Counted from the first letter of the stretch, positions 24,138 through 33,684 are shown. The stretch: DNA of 64,000 nt from Phorcysia thermohydrogeniphila (GCF_004339575.1 NZ_SMFV01000002.1:62001-126000), one strand, 5' to 3'. Numbers and translations: made by a program. Notes: a model not told the origin generated them from the sequence alone.

Positions 24138-24920
24138 ATGGAAGTTGTAGTAACTACCGACAGAAGACCAACTCCGGAAATGATTGAGGAAGCTAAGAAG
24201 CTTTCTGAGGAGCTTGGAGCAGTTTACGTAAAACGTCGTCACAACACGATAGAGTCAATAAAGAAAAGGTACGGTAAAAACGTCCTTGTAGTGGGGAAGG
24301 ACCTTCTCCTTACGGTTCACACCCTTTCTGGTAACAAGCTCTTCTTCCACCCGGGGCTCTTTAAGATTCGTCTCCTTAACTACCTTTCAGGTGGAAAGGA
24401 GTCAATGATTTCTGCCATGGACTTAAAAGAGGGAGATACCGTCCTTGACTGTAACTTGGGACTTGCTCAGGACGCCCTCCTTTCTGCTTTTGTCTCAAAG
24501 AGGGAAGTTGTAGGAGTGGAGAAAGACCCGGTAATTTACGAGATAGTGAAAAGGGGACTTAAGAGGTATCGTCCAGAAGGAAAGCTCAAAGTAGCGAAGT
24601 TTGCTTTTAGCCTCGTTAAGCCTACCTGTGGCGACAACTACGCTTTTTTGAAGCAGTTACCCGATAAATCCTACGATATCGTTTACTTCTCCCCTATGTT
24701 CATAAAACCCAAGTGGCACTGTAGCGTTATGGCGCCCTTTAGGGAGGTTGCTGTTAAAGACTTTGTTTCTCCCGAAACCCTTAAAGAGGCAGAAAGGGTA
24801 GCAAGGAAGAGGGTCGTTATAAAGGTGAATAAGGGCGTGAAGGAGCTCTTTCCGTTCCTTTCCGATTACCAAGTTCAAACATCTGCAGGCCACGTTGAAT
24901 ATCTCTACAAAATTTTGTAA
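24138..24920 (+). CDS. Class I SAM-dependent methyltransferase, YpiP-like
   Basis: A 260-residue protein. The N-terminal third (VTTDRRPTPEMIEEAKKLSEELGAVYVKRR) is characteristic of a small family of putative rRNA methyltransferases. The Rossmann half has motif I as DTVLDCNLGLAQDALLSAFVS, VVGVEKDPVIYEIVKRGL and YDIVYFSPMFIKPKWHCSVMAPFR in the catalytic-loop position. The substrate is not known; RNA is likely from the RsmJ-related fold. Confidence 0.75.
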   Translation: MEVVVTTDRRPTPEMIEEAKKLSEELGAVYVKRRHNTIESIKKRYGKNVLVVGKDLLLTVHTLSGNKLFFHPGLFKIRLLNYLSGGKESMISAMDLKEGDTVLDCNLGLAQDALLSAFVSKREVVGVEKDPVIYEIVKRGLKRYRPEGKLKVAKFAFSLVKPTCGDNYAFLKQLPDKSYDIVYFSPMFIKPKWHCSVMAPFREVAVKDFVSPETLKEAERVARKRVVIKVNKGVKELFPFLSDYQVQTSAGHVEYLYKIL

Positions 24921-25064
24921 ACAGGTTGAAAGTGACCCCTTTAGTGTCAGTTAGGCTTATCCTTGCAAAAAACTTTAAGACTTCCAACCATCCGAAGATT
25001 TCTGTTTAAGAAATTAGCAAAATACTTAAACTTGTTCTAACTACGCTCCTTCACTTCCAACTTT

Positions 25065-25094
25065 TTGAGAGAGAGACCCTGCTAAAGATAAAAT
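25065..25094 (+). promoter_or_regulatory. Probable promoter of nrdAB
   Basis: TTGAGA (25065-25070), 18 bases, TAAAAT (25089-25094), 30 bases before the nrdA ATG. I saw no NrdR box pair in the 200-base upstream gap. Confidence 0.5.
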
Positions 25095-25124
25095 CGGAAA
25101 GTCAAACGTTTGTCGGGAGGTGGA

Positions 25125-27422
25125 ATGAAGAAGATAACGGTTGTAAAGAGGAAAGGTGTAAGGGAGCCCTTGAACATAGAGAAGATACGTAAAGTTATAA
25201 ACTGGGCTGCAGAAGGCCTTGATGTTAATACGCTTAAGCTTGAGTCAAGGTTAAAGCTTCACTTCTTTGACGGGATAACAACTCGCCAGATTCACGAGGC
25301 CGTTATCAATACGGCCTTACAGCTTACAACCCCAGAAGAGCCAGACTGGAGAATCCTTGCTGGAAGGCTCTTTATCTTCAACCTTTACAAGGAAGTTTCC
25401 ATAAGGAGGGGAACTTCTAAGCTTGCCTACGTTGGAGGTGGAGAGGAGTATTTAAGAGTTGTTAAAGACCTCATAGAGAAGGGACTCTACGCGGAGGAGC
25501 TCCTTAAGGCCTACTCAGAGGAGGAGATAAAGGAGGCCGGAGACTACCTTAATCTTAAGTACGACTTCCTCTACGACTACGCTGGGGCTAACCTCCTTGC
25601 CAAGCGCTACCTCTGTATCTACGAGGACTACCCGATAGAGCTCCCCCAAGAGATGTACATGAGCATAGCCCTAATGCTCGCAAAGAACGAGCCAAAAGAA
25701 ACGAGAATGAAGACCGTTAAGAAGTTCTACGACCTCATAGCCGGTAAAAAGCTCTCCTTGGCAACTCCAATCCTCATAAACCTTCGCCGTCCAAACGGTA
25801 ACCTCTCCTCCTGCTTTATAACGGCAATGGACGACAACCTTGACTCCATAATGTACACGGCTGAGCAGGTAGCGCAGATTTCTAAGAGGGCTGGAGGAGT
25901 CGGAGTTAACCTCTCAAGGATAAGGGCTCAAGGCTCTTGGATAAAGAAGGTCTTTGGAGCAAGTGGAGGAATCGTCCCTTGGGCAAAAATCTTAAACGAC
26001 GTTGCCGTTGCCGTTAATCAGGAGGGGAAGAGGGCTGGAGCTGTAACCATAGCCTTAGATGTATGGCATCTTGATATTTACGACTTCTTAGAGCTCAAAA
26101 CCGAAAACGGAGACCTTAGGCGTAAAGCCTTTGACATCTTCCCACAGGTGGTTATCCCCGACCTCTTTATGGAGAGGGTAAAGTACGACCAAGAGTGGCT
26201 TCTTGTTGACCCTTACGAGGTGGAGAAGAAGTTTGGATTTAAGCTCTACGAGCTCTGGGGCGAGGAGTTTGAAAAGGCCTACATGCAGGTAGAGAACGAG
26301 TCCCACAAGCTAAAGCTCAAAAAGAAGGTAAGGGCTAAGGAGCTCCTAAAAGAAATCTTAAAAACTCAGGTTGCAACGGGACTTCCCTACATCTTCTTTA
26401 AGGACACTGCAAACAGACTAAACCCATTAAAGCACGACGGTTACATAGGTAACGGTAACCTCTGTATGGAGAGCTTCTCTAACTTTAGACCTTCAAAAGG
26501 TTTTAAAACCTACATGAAGGACGGAAAGATTATTAAGGAGATTGAAGAGCCGGGACTTGTCCACACCTGTAACCTTCTCTCCATCAACCTTGCAAACATA
26601 GAGAGCGATGAGGAGCTTGAAGAGGCTGTTAGGACTGCCGTAAGGATACTTGACAACACAATAGAGCTGACAACTCCTCCAATTCCGGAGAGTAAACTCC
26701 ACAACGATAGGTATAGAACCATAGGCATAGGAACTCTCGGACTTGCTGACTATTTGGCAAAAAGGGAGATACCCTACGGTAGGCAGTCCCTTGAGTTTAT
26801 TGAGGAGCTCTACGAGAAAATCGCCTTTTACGGAATAGACGAGAGCATCAATTTGGCGAAGGAGAGAGGAGCTTTTCCGGCCTACGAAGGCTCAGACTGG
26901 AGTAAGGGAATAATCATCGGTAAGGACGCAAAGTACTTGTCGGAAAAGACGAAGCTAAAGGAGAAGTGGCTGGAGCTCCTTTCAAAGCTCAAAAAGTACG
27001 GAATCAGAAACGGACAGCTCTTTGCTATTGCTCCAAACACCAGTTCCGGACTCCTTCAGGGAGCAACTCCCGGCGTTCTTCCACCGTTTTCACGCTTTTA
27101 CATTGACAAAAACCAGAAGCAAGCCGTTCCGATATGTCCTCCTTACATAAAGGAAAAGTTCTGGTTCTACAGAGAGAGCAAGTATATGGACCAGAAGGAA
27201 GTTGTTGAAATAATTGCCACAATTCAGAAGTGGGTTGACAGTGGAATTTCAATGGAGCTCCTCTTCAACCTCAACCTCGGCATAAGAGCCCGCGACATCT
27301 ACGAAACGGTAATGCTTGCTTGGGAGAAGGGCATAAAGACCATTTACTACGTAAGAACAATCCAGAAAGACAGCCAGCAGGCAATATCCAAAAAGGAAGA
27401 GTGTGTAGCCTGTGCTAACTAA
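25125..27422 (+). CDS. nrdA: Class I ribonucleoside-diphosphate reductase, large subunit
   Basis: Oxygen-dependent reductase alpha chain, 765 residues from the ATG at 25125 (GGGAGGTGG upstream; an in-frame TTG at 25110 is less likely). An ATP-cone-like N-terminus is visible (TVVKRKGVREPLNIEKIRKVINWAAEGL). Catalytic features are the first redox Cys in NLSSCFI, the loop NLCMES with the Asn-x-Cys-x-Glu triad, the second Cys in VHTCNLLSINL and the shuttle pair ECVACAN at the C-terminus. A partial ATP cone suggests allosteric control. It works with nrdB 14 bases downstream and complements the anaerobic NrdD encoded 5 kb away. Confidence 0.96.
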   Translation: MKKITVVKRKGVREPLNIEKIRKVINWAAEGLDVNTLKLESRLKLHFFDGITTRQIHEAVINTALQLTTPEEPDWRILAGRLFIFNLYKEVSIRRGTSKLAYVGGGEEYLRVVKDLIEKGLYAEELLKAYSEEEIKEAGDYLNLKYDFLYDYAGANLLAKRYLCIYEDYPIELPQEMYMSIALMLAKNEPKETRMKTVKKFYDLIAGKKLSLATPILINLRRPNGNLSSCFITAMDDNLDSIMYTAEQVAQISKRAGGVGVNLSRIRAQGSWIKKVFGASGGIVPWAKILNDVAVAVNQEGKRAGAVTIALDVWHLDIYDFLELKTENGDLRRKAFDIFPQVVIPDLFMERVKYDQEWLLVDPYEVEKKFGFKLYELWGEEFEKAYMQVENESHKLKLKKKVRAKELLKEILKTQVATGLPYIFFKDTANRLNPLKHDGYIGNGNLCMESFSNFRPSKGFKTYMKDGKIIKEIEEPGLVHTCNLLSINLANIESDEELEEAVRTAVRILDNTIELTTPPIPESKLHNDRYRTIGIGTLGLADYLAKREIPYGRQSLEFIEELYEKIAFYGIDESINLAKERGAFPAYEGSDWSKGIIIGKDAKYLSEKTKLKEKWLELLSKLKKYGIRNGQLFAIAPNTSSGLLQGATPGVLPPFSRFYIDKNQKQAVPICPPYIKEKFWFYRESKYMDQKEVVEIIATIQKWVDSGISMELLFNLNLGIRARDIYETVMLAWEKGIKTIYYVRTIQKDSQQAISKKEECVACAN

Positions 27423-27436
27423 ATAAGGAGGTAAAA

Positions 27437-28495
27437 ATGGCTGATATAAAAAAAGAGCTTATGAAGCCCCGTCCGATATTTAACCCAGAAGGGAACGACG
27501 ACCCGGCAAAGAGGGGAATACTTCACGGGGATACAACCAACATCTTTAACCTAAACGTTATAAAGTACGAGTGGGCTCCCAAGCTCTACAGGGTAATGAT
27601 GGCAAACTTCTGGATTCCCGAAAACGTTGACCTTACTCAGGATATACACGATTACAGGGAGCTCACAGACGAGGAGAGGCAGGCCTACGACGAGATACTC
27701 TCTTTCCTCGTCTTTCTTGACTCCATTCAAACTACGAACATTCCAAACATTGCAGCTTACGTGAGAGCTCCAGAAATAACCATAGACCTTTCAATCCACG
27801 CCTATCAGGAGGCAATCCACTCCCAGAGCTACGGTTACACCATAGAGTCCATCGTTCCCCCAGAAAGGAGAGAGGAAGTTTACTACTGGTGGAAGAAAGA
27901 CCCGATACTCTTTGAAAGAAATAAGTACATTGCTGACATTTACCAGAAGTTCCTTGAAGACCCGACAATGGAAAACTACGGAGAAGTTCTAATAGGCAAC
28001 TACCTCCTTGAAGGTCTCTACTTCTACAACGGTTTTATGTTCTTCTACAACCTTGCCTCCCGTAACCTCATGCAGGGGACAGCAGATATTATCCGTTACA
28101 TCAACAGGGATGAGCTTACTCACGTTATTCTCTTTGAACACTTCATGAAGGACTTAACCGACGAGGGATTCAAGAAATACCTAACTAAGGACAAAATTTA
28201 TGAAATGTTCAGAATAGCCGTTGAGCAGGAGCAGAGGTTCAGCAAGAAGGTAATAGGCAACAAGATACTCGGAATGAACGAGCAGTCAATTGAGGATTAC
28301 ACTTACTACATCGCAAACAAGAGGCTTAAAGCCTTAGGTCTTGAACCAATATTCCCCGATAGACCTAATCCTTACGAACACCTTGAAAGAATCGCCGACA
28401 CCGGCGGAGAAGGTAACGTAAAAGCCAACTTCTTTGAAGCTACCGTAACCTCTTACAACCAAGCCTCTGCCGTTGAAGGGTGGGATGAGATTTGA
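27437..28495 (+). CDS. nrdB: Class I ribonucleotide reductase, small (radical) subunit
   Basis: A 352-residue ferritin-like protein. Metal and radical residues are visible: Asp in VFLDSIQTTN, EAIHSQSY with Glu, His and the radical Tyr in the canonical spacing, Glu in LLEGLYFY, and ELTHVILF with Glu and His. A tyrosine at the radical position indicates class Ia/b-like rather than class Ic chemistry. An AAATAAGGAGG ribosome site precedes the ATG. It pairs with NrdA directly upstream. Confidence 0.96.
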   Translation: MADIKKELMKPRPIFNPEGNDDPAKRGILHGDTTNIFNLNVIKYEWAPKLYRVMMANFWIPENVDLTQDIHDYRELTDEERQAYDEILSFLVFLDSIQTTNIPNIAAYVRAPEITIDLSIHAYQEAIHSQSYGYTIESIVPPERREEVYYWWKKDPILFERNKYIADIYQKFLEDPTMENYGEVLIGNYLLEGLYFYNGFMFFYNLASRNLMQGTADIIRYINRDELTHVILFEHFMKDLTDEGFKKYLTKDKIYEMFRIAVEQEQRFSKKVIGNKILGMNEQSIEDYTYYIANKRLKALGLEPIFPDRPNPYEHLERIADTGGEGNVKANFFEATVTSYNQASAVEGWDEI

Positions 28496-28516
28496 AGGAA
28501 GAGGAGTTAGAGGGCT

Positions 28517-28624
28517 ATGATAAAGATAATAACCGAAGTTTTGCTCGTTTTAAGCATTATCATTTTTCTATTAAGTTTCATTGCACCTGAATTTGTAAAA
28601 CCTGCAAAATCTAAATCTTCTTAA
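28517..28624 (+). CDS. Small single-span membrane protein (35 residues)
   Basis: MIKIITEVLLVLSIIIFLLSFIAPEF followed by a short basic/serine tail. One hydrophobic helix (about residues 5-22) with a Lys-rich end. It begins 21 bases after nrdB and has GGAG and AGGG upstream, so it may be the last gene of the nrdAB operon. I do not recognise it; its composition makes a chance frame less likely but not excluded. Confidence 0.5.
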   Translation: MIKIITEVLLVLSIIIFLLSFIAPEFVKPAKSKSS

Positions 28625-28673
28625 TCCTTTTTGGAGTTAGATTGTAACCTGAGTGGTTAGGGAGAGGGTAGGT

Positions 28674-28679
28674 TATAAT
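28674..28679 (+). promoter_or_regulatory. Possible -10 box before the PKD-like lipoprotein
   Basis: A perfect TATAAT 27 bases before the ATG, without a convincing -35 element. Confidence 0.35.
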
Positions 28680-28706
28680 ATGTTAGAACAGTTTGAATCT
28701 TAAGTC

Positions 28707-31007
28707 ATGAAAGCGTGGGGGAGACTTGTAATTTTAGCCATTGCCGTTTCTTCGTGTGGTGGAGGTGGGAGCTCCAACCAACCGTCCAACCCTCCCGTTT
28801 CTGCTTACCAGCCAAAAGTAGAAGAGTACACAATTAACGGTCAAACCTACACCCCCGCAGAAAATCCCCAACCCGTTGAAGTCTCTGCCCGTCAAGCCCA
28901 AGAAGGAGTAAACGTAGCTGTAGACATCTCTGCCGAAGCACTGAGGCGTTCTCAGCTTGTAATAGTTGCGGGAGTGGATTGCGAGAATGATGGTCAAGCG
29001 GAAAGGGAAAGAAACTATCAGGCATCCAACATACACATACAATACGTCTGCCAATACCCTGTTGCAGAAGAAGACCAAACTTACACCCTGCACATTTACG
29101 CCTACAACCAAGCAGACCCGAGAAAAAGAGTGGACATATACCAGCCAATAAAGGTTGTAGGCGATAAAAGGCCAAGCCTAAACATAGCGGTAACACCTAC
29201 CCAAGGGAAGGTTCCTTTTGAAGCCACTGTGCAGGGAATAGCCAATGATGATTATGGAAACTCTAATGGAACATTGGTCTATAAGATAGACGTTGGTAAC
29301 GACGGAAGCATAGAAAAAGAGGGAGAAACAGCCAAGAATAACGGAACTTTCAGCTATGCTTTTACAGTAGATAAAGCGGGCAAAATTCCTGTAACCGTAA
29401 AAGTAAGCGACGGACTGCATGAAGTAGAAAAAATAGTTTATGTGGAGGGTAAAAATAACGTTCCGCCAAAAGTTGAGAGGATAGAGGTTTCCTTGGATAG
29501 TCGCTATGTGCCGACAACTGCACACTTAAGAGTTGTTGGTAGCGATGAGGATGGAAGCGTAGAGCAATACGCATGTGATACAAACCTAAACGGGAAAATA
29601 GACAGCAATGAGTGGCAAACCTCTGATAGATTTGAGGTTGAGTTACAAAATGCAGGTGCTTATGACGTTGTTTGTGGCGTAAAGGATAACGATGGTGCTA
29701 TAGCAACAAAAACGGCACACGTAGAAGTCTTTGAAAACCAGCCACCTCAAATTTCCTTAACACCCCAAGAGCAACAAGTCAAAGTTGGCCATCCTGTAGT
29801 TTATAGCCTTAGCGGTAGCGATGCAGAAGGAGAGAGCATAAGGTGTGAAATAGACTACAAAAACGACGGCAGTATTGATGAGACAGTTACCTTAGAAAGC
29901 GGGAACAGCGAGCAACTCACCTTTACCCCCGAGACAACAGGAGAGTTAGAGACCCGCTACAGATGTGAAGATGACTTTGGCAACGTTGTTGAAGGTTATG
30001 CTCCCACTGTAAATGTTGTAGAAAACCAACCTCCAAGAGTTGAAAGCTACACCGAATCCCCTACAAGTGGAACAGAACCAGTAACAACAGAATTTGAAGT
30101 TAAAGCTTACGATGAGGATGGAGAGATAGCAAAAATAGGATTTGATTATGACGGCAATGGAGTTGTGGATGACTGGAAAGTTGTTTTAGAGATGGTTGAA
30201 GAAAACGGAAAAACACTTTATGTAGCAAGAGGGGAGCACACTTATAATGCAGGAACTTACAGACCAAAGTTTGTTATAGTTGATAACGATAATGCACAAA
30301 CAGTTGTAGAAGGAGATACCATAATAGTATCTCCATATGTGCCACCAAACCATGCGCCAAGTGTTAGCGTGAGAGTTATTCCTAATGAGGAGCTTAACAC
30401 TAAGCAATTTTATACAGGAGAAGAGGTAAAAGTTGATGTTGATGTCTCAGACCAAGACGGGGATAGTCTAACAGTTTATGTAGACAAAGACGGAGATGGA
30501 ACTGCAGACCAAACATTCACCTGTGGTGGCGGAAACTGCCAAAGAGAAGTAACACTCACCTATGAAGAAGCGGGAAACAAAAGAGTGGAAGTCTGGGCAG
30601 TTGACAGCAATGGAGCAAATTCAAATGTAGCAAGCGACGAGTTAAGCGTTTATAGGCCATTGAGCGTGGATTTAACACTTTATCCTGGTAGTGTATGGGC
30701 AGGTGAAGAGTTTAACAGAAGAGTAACAACAACAGGCGGAATAGGACAGATTACATGTGAGTTATACCATCAGTATACACACATAGGAGATCCTGACTAT
30801 TCAGAAGATAGATACAATCTAATAAAAACATTTGAACCTCCTCTAGATGAAAATCAGGTTGCATCACCGTCTCCTTTTGATGATGCTAACACATATCATA
30901 GCTGGGAAAAAGTTGTTTGTCAAGATGAAAGGACACAGCAGAATCCATCTTTAGAGCAGGGACGAGCAGAAGATGAAGAATTTATGGAAGTTTCAAATCC
31001 ACTATAG
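28707..31007 (+). CDS. Large surface lipoprotein with repeated PKD/Ig-like domains
   Basis: A 766-residue lipoprotein (signal MKAWGRLVILAIAVSSC, acylated Cys17, then a Gly/Ser linker). At least five beta-sandwich domains follow, starting near residues 155, 252, 345, 441 and 549, often after an NxPP linker, plus a final region from 650. Six loops resemble calcium-binding D-x-D/N-x-D sites, for example DCENDGQAE, IDVGNDGSIE, DTNLNGKID, DYKNDGSID, DYDGNGVVD and DKDGDGTAD. Paired cysteines recur in several domains, suggesting disulphides and an exposed location. Base composition becomes more AT-rich towards its end. Function unknown; adhesion or surface scaffolding is a guess. Confidence 0.75.
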   Translation: MKAWGRLVILAIAVSSCGGGGSSNQPSNPPVSAYQPKVEEYTINGQTYTPAENPQPVEVSARQAQEGVNVAVDISAEALRRSQLVIVAGVDCENDGQAERERNYQASNIHIQYVCQYPVAEEDQTYTLHIYAYNQADPRKRVDIYQPIKVVGDKRPSLNIAVTPTQGKVPFEATVQGIANDDYGNSNGTLVYKIDVGNDGSIEKEGETAKNNGTFSYAFTVDKAGKIPVTVKVSDGLHEVEKIVYVEGKNNVPPKVERIEVSLDSRYVPTTAHLRVVGSDEDGSVEQYACDTNLNGKIDSNEWQTSDRFEVELQNAGAYDVVCGVKDNDGAIATKTAHVEVFENQPPQISLTPQEQQVKVGHPVVYSLSGSDAEGESIRCEIDYKNDGSIDETVTLESGNSEQLTFTPETTGELETRYRCEDDFGNVVEGYAPTVNVVENQPPRVESYTESPTSGTEPVTTEFEVKAYDEDGEIAKIGFDYDGNGVVDDWKVVLEMVEENGKTLYVARGEHTYNAGTYRPKFVIVDNDNAQTVVEGDTIIVSPYVPPNHAPSVSVRVIPNEELNTKQFYTGEEVKVDVDVSDQDGDSLTVYVDKDGDGTADQTFTCGGGNCQREVTLTYEEAGNKRVEVWAVDSNGANSNVASDELSVYRPLSVDLTLYPGSVWAGEEFNRRVTTTGGIGQITCELYHQYTHIGDPDYSEDRYNLIKTFEPPLDENQVASPSPFDDANTYHSWEKVVCQDERTQQNPSLEQGRAEDEEFMEVSNPL

Positions 31008-31047
31008 TAGTAAAGCAATATATATCCTCTAAAGAAAAAAATATATT

Positions 31048-31437
31048 ATGAAGAAAAAACATTTATTTTTATTTTTTCTAATTTATTTATTTCAGCTAAG
31101 CTATCAGATAAGTTTTCAAGGAAATCCTTCGGATGTATTTTATTATTTAAGCCTAGAAATACCTCAAGAGTGTTTTGCAGAATACGACGATGTTAATCAT
31201 CTTTCCCGAATTCTCACAAACACAACGCTCAACACACCCCAGATAGCTTTAAGCTCCGCCAATGCAAATGACGTTGAGTGTGCCATTGAGATTAACGGCA
31301 CTTATTATGATGAAAGCAACCACCGCGATGAAATGTTGTTAGTTTTTAAGAAGTCTATAGTTCTACTATTGTTACTCCATCCCCTCCTTCTTCTATGCTT
31401 CCGGAGCGGAAGGATTTTACGTAAGGGGACTCTTTGA
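31048..31437 (+). CDS. Secreted protein of unknown function, probably truncated
   Basis: The frame has a good signal peptide (MKKKHLFLFFLIYLFQLSYQ) and a body of about 85 residues with two cysteines (PQECFAEYDD and NDVECAIEING). It then passes into an antisense reading of the mutS2 end (from 31355), giving an odd leucine-rich tail. The sudden change at about residue 100 suggests that the original 3' part was lost where it met mutS2. Very AT-rich at its start. It could be a partner of the preceding lipoprotein. Confidence 0.45.
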   Translation: MKKKHLFLFFLIYLFQLSYQISFQGNPSDVFYYLSLEIPQECFAEYDDVNHLSRILTNTTLNTPQIALSSANANDVECAIEINGTYYDESNHRDEMLLVFKKSIVLLLLLHPLLLLCFRSGRILRKGTL

Positions 31438-33622
31438 GGTATTCTCTGACGAGTCTCTTTAGGATTCCTTCGCCGTGGCCGTGGATTATTTTGACACGTT
31501 TTATTCCTAAGATGGAGGCGTCGTCAAGGAACTGCTCTACGGCTCTTAGGGCTTCTTCTCCTCTCATTCCGAGTATTTTTAGCTCCGGGAAGAACCTTTT
31601 AGGTTTTGGAGCGTCTATGCCGACGGTTTCCTGTTTTACAGGGGTTTCTTCTACGACCTCAAGCTGGGAGAGTTTTACGTCAACTTTTAGGTTTCCGACT
31701 AAAACCTTTGCCAGTTTCCTGTTTTTGTCTATTTCAATGACTTTTCCTTTTCTTCCGGACTTGAGGATTTTTACTGTGTCTCCGACTTTTGCCTCTCTCT
31801 TTGGCTTGATTTCGGAGAGGGCTTCTTCTCTGCTCTTTGCAGTTACGATAATCTGTTTTATCTCTTGGCGTACCTTTTGTGAGTGGGCTTTTTTAAAGAC
31901 TTCCTGACTCTTCCTCTCAAGCTCTTCAATGAAGGAGCGTATTTCTTTAAGAGCTCTCTCCCTTACTTCCCTTTCCTTTTCTTCAAGCTCTCTACGTTTC
32001 CTTTCAAGCTCCTCTTTTAGTCTTTCAACTTCTGCTCTCTTCTCGCTGAGGCTCTGGTATTCCTTTTCAAGTATCTTTATTATGTCCTCTGCCAGCCTGT
32101 CCTCTGCCGTCATTAGAGAACGGGCGTTTTCTATTACCTCCTCTGGAATTCCGTAGCGTTTTGCTATTACAAAGGCGTAGCTCCTTCCGACTATCCCGTA
32201 GGCAAGCTTATAGAGTGGCTTTAGGCTCTTTTCGTCAAAGAGGACTGAAGCTACTTCAAAGTAGTCGTCCTTCCAAGCAAAGAGCTTTACGGGGGTGAAA
32301 TGGGTTGTAACTATAACCTTTGCCCTTCTGTCTTTTAAGTATTTAAGTATTCCGATGGCAAGGGCAGAACCTTCTATCGGGTCTGTTCCTGCTCCGAGCT
32401 CGTCAAGAAGAACTAATGAGTCCTCGTCGGCCTCTCTTAGTATCTCTGCAACGTTCTTTACGTGGGCGCTAAATGTTGAGAGGGACTGTTCAATGCTCTG
32501 CTCGTCTCCTATGTCTGCCATCCACTTCTTAAAGAACCTTAGATTACTTCCTTCCTCTGCCGGAATGAGAAATCCCGACTGCGCCATCATAGAGAGGAGT
32601 CCTACAGTCTTTAGGGCGACGGTCTTTCCTCCGGTGTTTGGCCCTGTTATGACAAGTCCGTTTTTTAGCTCAATGTCAATGGGGACGACTTCTTTACCCT
32701 GAAGGACGAGTAAGGGGTGTCTTGCGTTTTTTAGCTCTACCTTGTTTGTAAACTGGGGCAGAGTGCCCTTTAGTTTTAAGGACATGAGGGCTACGGCTTG
32801 ACGGGCGTCTATTTCAACTAAAGCCCTGAAGCTACTCTTTAGCTCTACCTTCCTTTCTGCTACAAGACGAGAAATTTCTGAGAGGATTCTTTTTATCTCT
32901 TCCTTTTCTTCTGCTTTTAACTCCCTGAGCCTGTTGTTGTCCTCAACTACCGAGGTCGGCTCTACGTAGAGGGTCTGGCCGGAGGAAGAGCGGTCGTGGA
33001 CGATTCCTGAAAACTTGCTCCTAAAGTGGGGCTTTACCAAGATAACGTAACGGCCGTCCCTTTCTGTGATGATTCTGTCGGGGCAGATTTCCGGGAATCT
33101 ATTTGTTAGCGACTCAAGCTTCTGCTTTATACGGGCGGTTACAGTTACGATATTTCTTCTGATACTTCTTAGCTTTGGGGAGGCTGTATCTAAGATTTCC
33201 CCTGAATCGTCTACGGTTTTTTCAAGCCTTTCTCTTAGCTCTCCAAAGTCGGAAAGCCTTTCTCCAAAGTGTTTTATCCTTTCAAAACGGTTATCAAGGT
33301 TGAGGAAGAACTTTTTAAGAACTGATGACTGACGGATAACTTTTAGGATGGCAATTAACTCCTCAACGCTTAAAACGACTCCTTCTGCCGAGAGTTTTTG
33401 TAGGGTTGGCGATATGTCTGGAAATCTCTCTAAGGGAATGGTTCTTTCTGAAAGGAGCTTTGTAAAGGCGTCGGTTATCTGAAGGTTTTTTTCAGCAGTT
33501 TCTCTGTTTGTAGTCGGGAAAATAGAGAGAACGTAACGCTTTCCGGCTTCACTTTTTGAAAGGTTAGCAGTTGCTTCTAAGAGTTTTGTGAACTCTAACT
33601 GGCGTCCCACTCCTTTGAACAT
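31355..33622 (-). CDS. mutS2: Endonuclease MutS2
   Basis: A 755-residue protein of the MutS2 family, which acts in recombination control or ribosome collision rescue. Landmarks are the core helices, the ATPase Walker A GPNTGGKTVALKTVGL, LLDELGAGTDPIEGSALAIGIL, a long coiled-coil (EYQSLSEKRAEVERLKEELERKRR region), the KOW-like segment VGDTVKILKSGRKGKVIEI and the C-terminal Smr nuclease domain LDLRG-equivalent LGMRGEEALRAVEQFLDDA with KIIHGHGEGILK. I prefer the ATG at 33622; its start region lies in the loop of a strong hairpin (33600-33667). Confidence 0.95.
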   Translation of the reverse strand: MFKGVGRQLEFTKLLEATANLSKSEAGKRYVLSIFPTTNRETAEKNLQITDAFTKLLSERTIPLERFPDISPTLQKLSAEGVVLSVEELIAILKVIRQSSVLKKFFLNLDNRFERIKHFGERLSDFGELRERLEKTVDDSGEILDTASPKLRSIRRNIVTVTARIKQKLESLTNRFPEICPDRIITERDGRYVILVKPHFRSKFSGIVHDRSSSGQTLYVEPTSVVEDNNRLRELKAEEKEEIKRILSEISRLVAERKVELKSSFRALVEIDARQAVALMSLKLKGTLPQFTNKVELKNARHPLLVLQGKEVVPIDIELKNGLVITGPNTGGKTVALKTVGLLSMMAQSGFLIPAEEGSNLRFFKKWMADIGDEQSIEQSLSTFSAHVKNVAEILREADEDSLVLLDELGAGTDPIEGSALAIGILKYLKDRRAKVIVTTHFTPVKLFAWKDDYFEVASVLFDEKSLKPLYKLAYGIVGRSYAFVIAKRYGIPEEVIENARSLMTAEDRLAEDIIKILEKEYQSLSEKRAEVERLKEELERKRRELEEKEREVRERALKEIRSFIEELERKSQEVFKKAHSQKVRQEIKQIIVTAKSREEALSEIKPKREAKVGDTVKILKSGRKGKVIEIDKNRKLAKVLVGNLKVDVKLSQLEVVEETPVKQETVGIDAPKPKRFFPELKILGMRGEEALRAVEQFLDDASILGIKRVKIIHGHGEGILKRLVREYLKESPYVKSFRSGSIEEGGDGVTIVEL

Positions 33623-33667
33623 TACTATAAATACCCCCTCCAATTACCCAAAGGAGTGGGAACGCCA
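33600..33667 (-). repeat. Long inverted repeat enclosing the mutS2 ribosome site and start codon
   Basis: Arms 33600-33617 and 33649-33667 pair over 18 bases with one unpaired base. The core is GGCGTCCCACTCCTTTG against CAAAGGAGTGGG-A-ACGCC. The 31-base loop holds GGAGGGGG and the ATG at 33622. In the mutS2 message this would form a stem with the translation start exposed in its loop. Confidence 0.75.
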
Positions 33668-33684
33668 ACAATCCCACTAAAGGG

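Noticed and set aside
24921-25064. NrdR operator boxes before nrdA
   Set aside because: No pair of the expected boxes could be recognised in the gap.
31434-31907. Plus-strand frames antisense to mutS2
   Set aside because: Serine- and phenylalanine-rich translations without domains; they are shadows of mutS2 codon bias.
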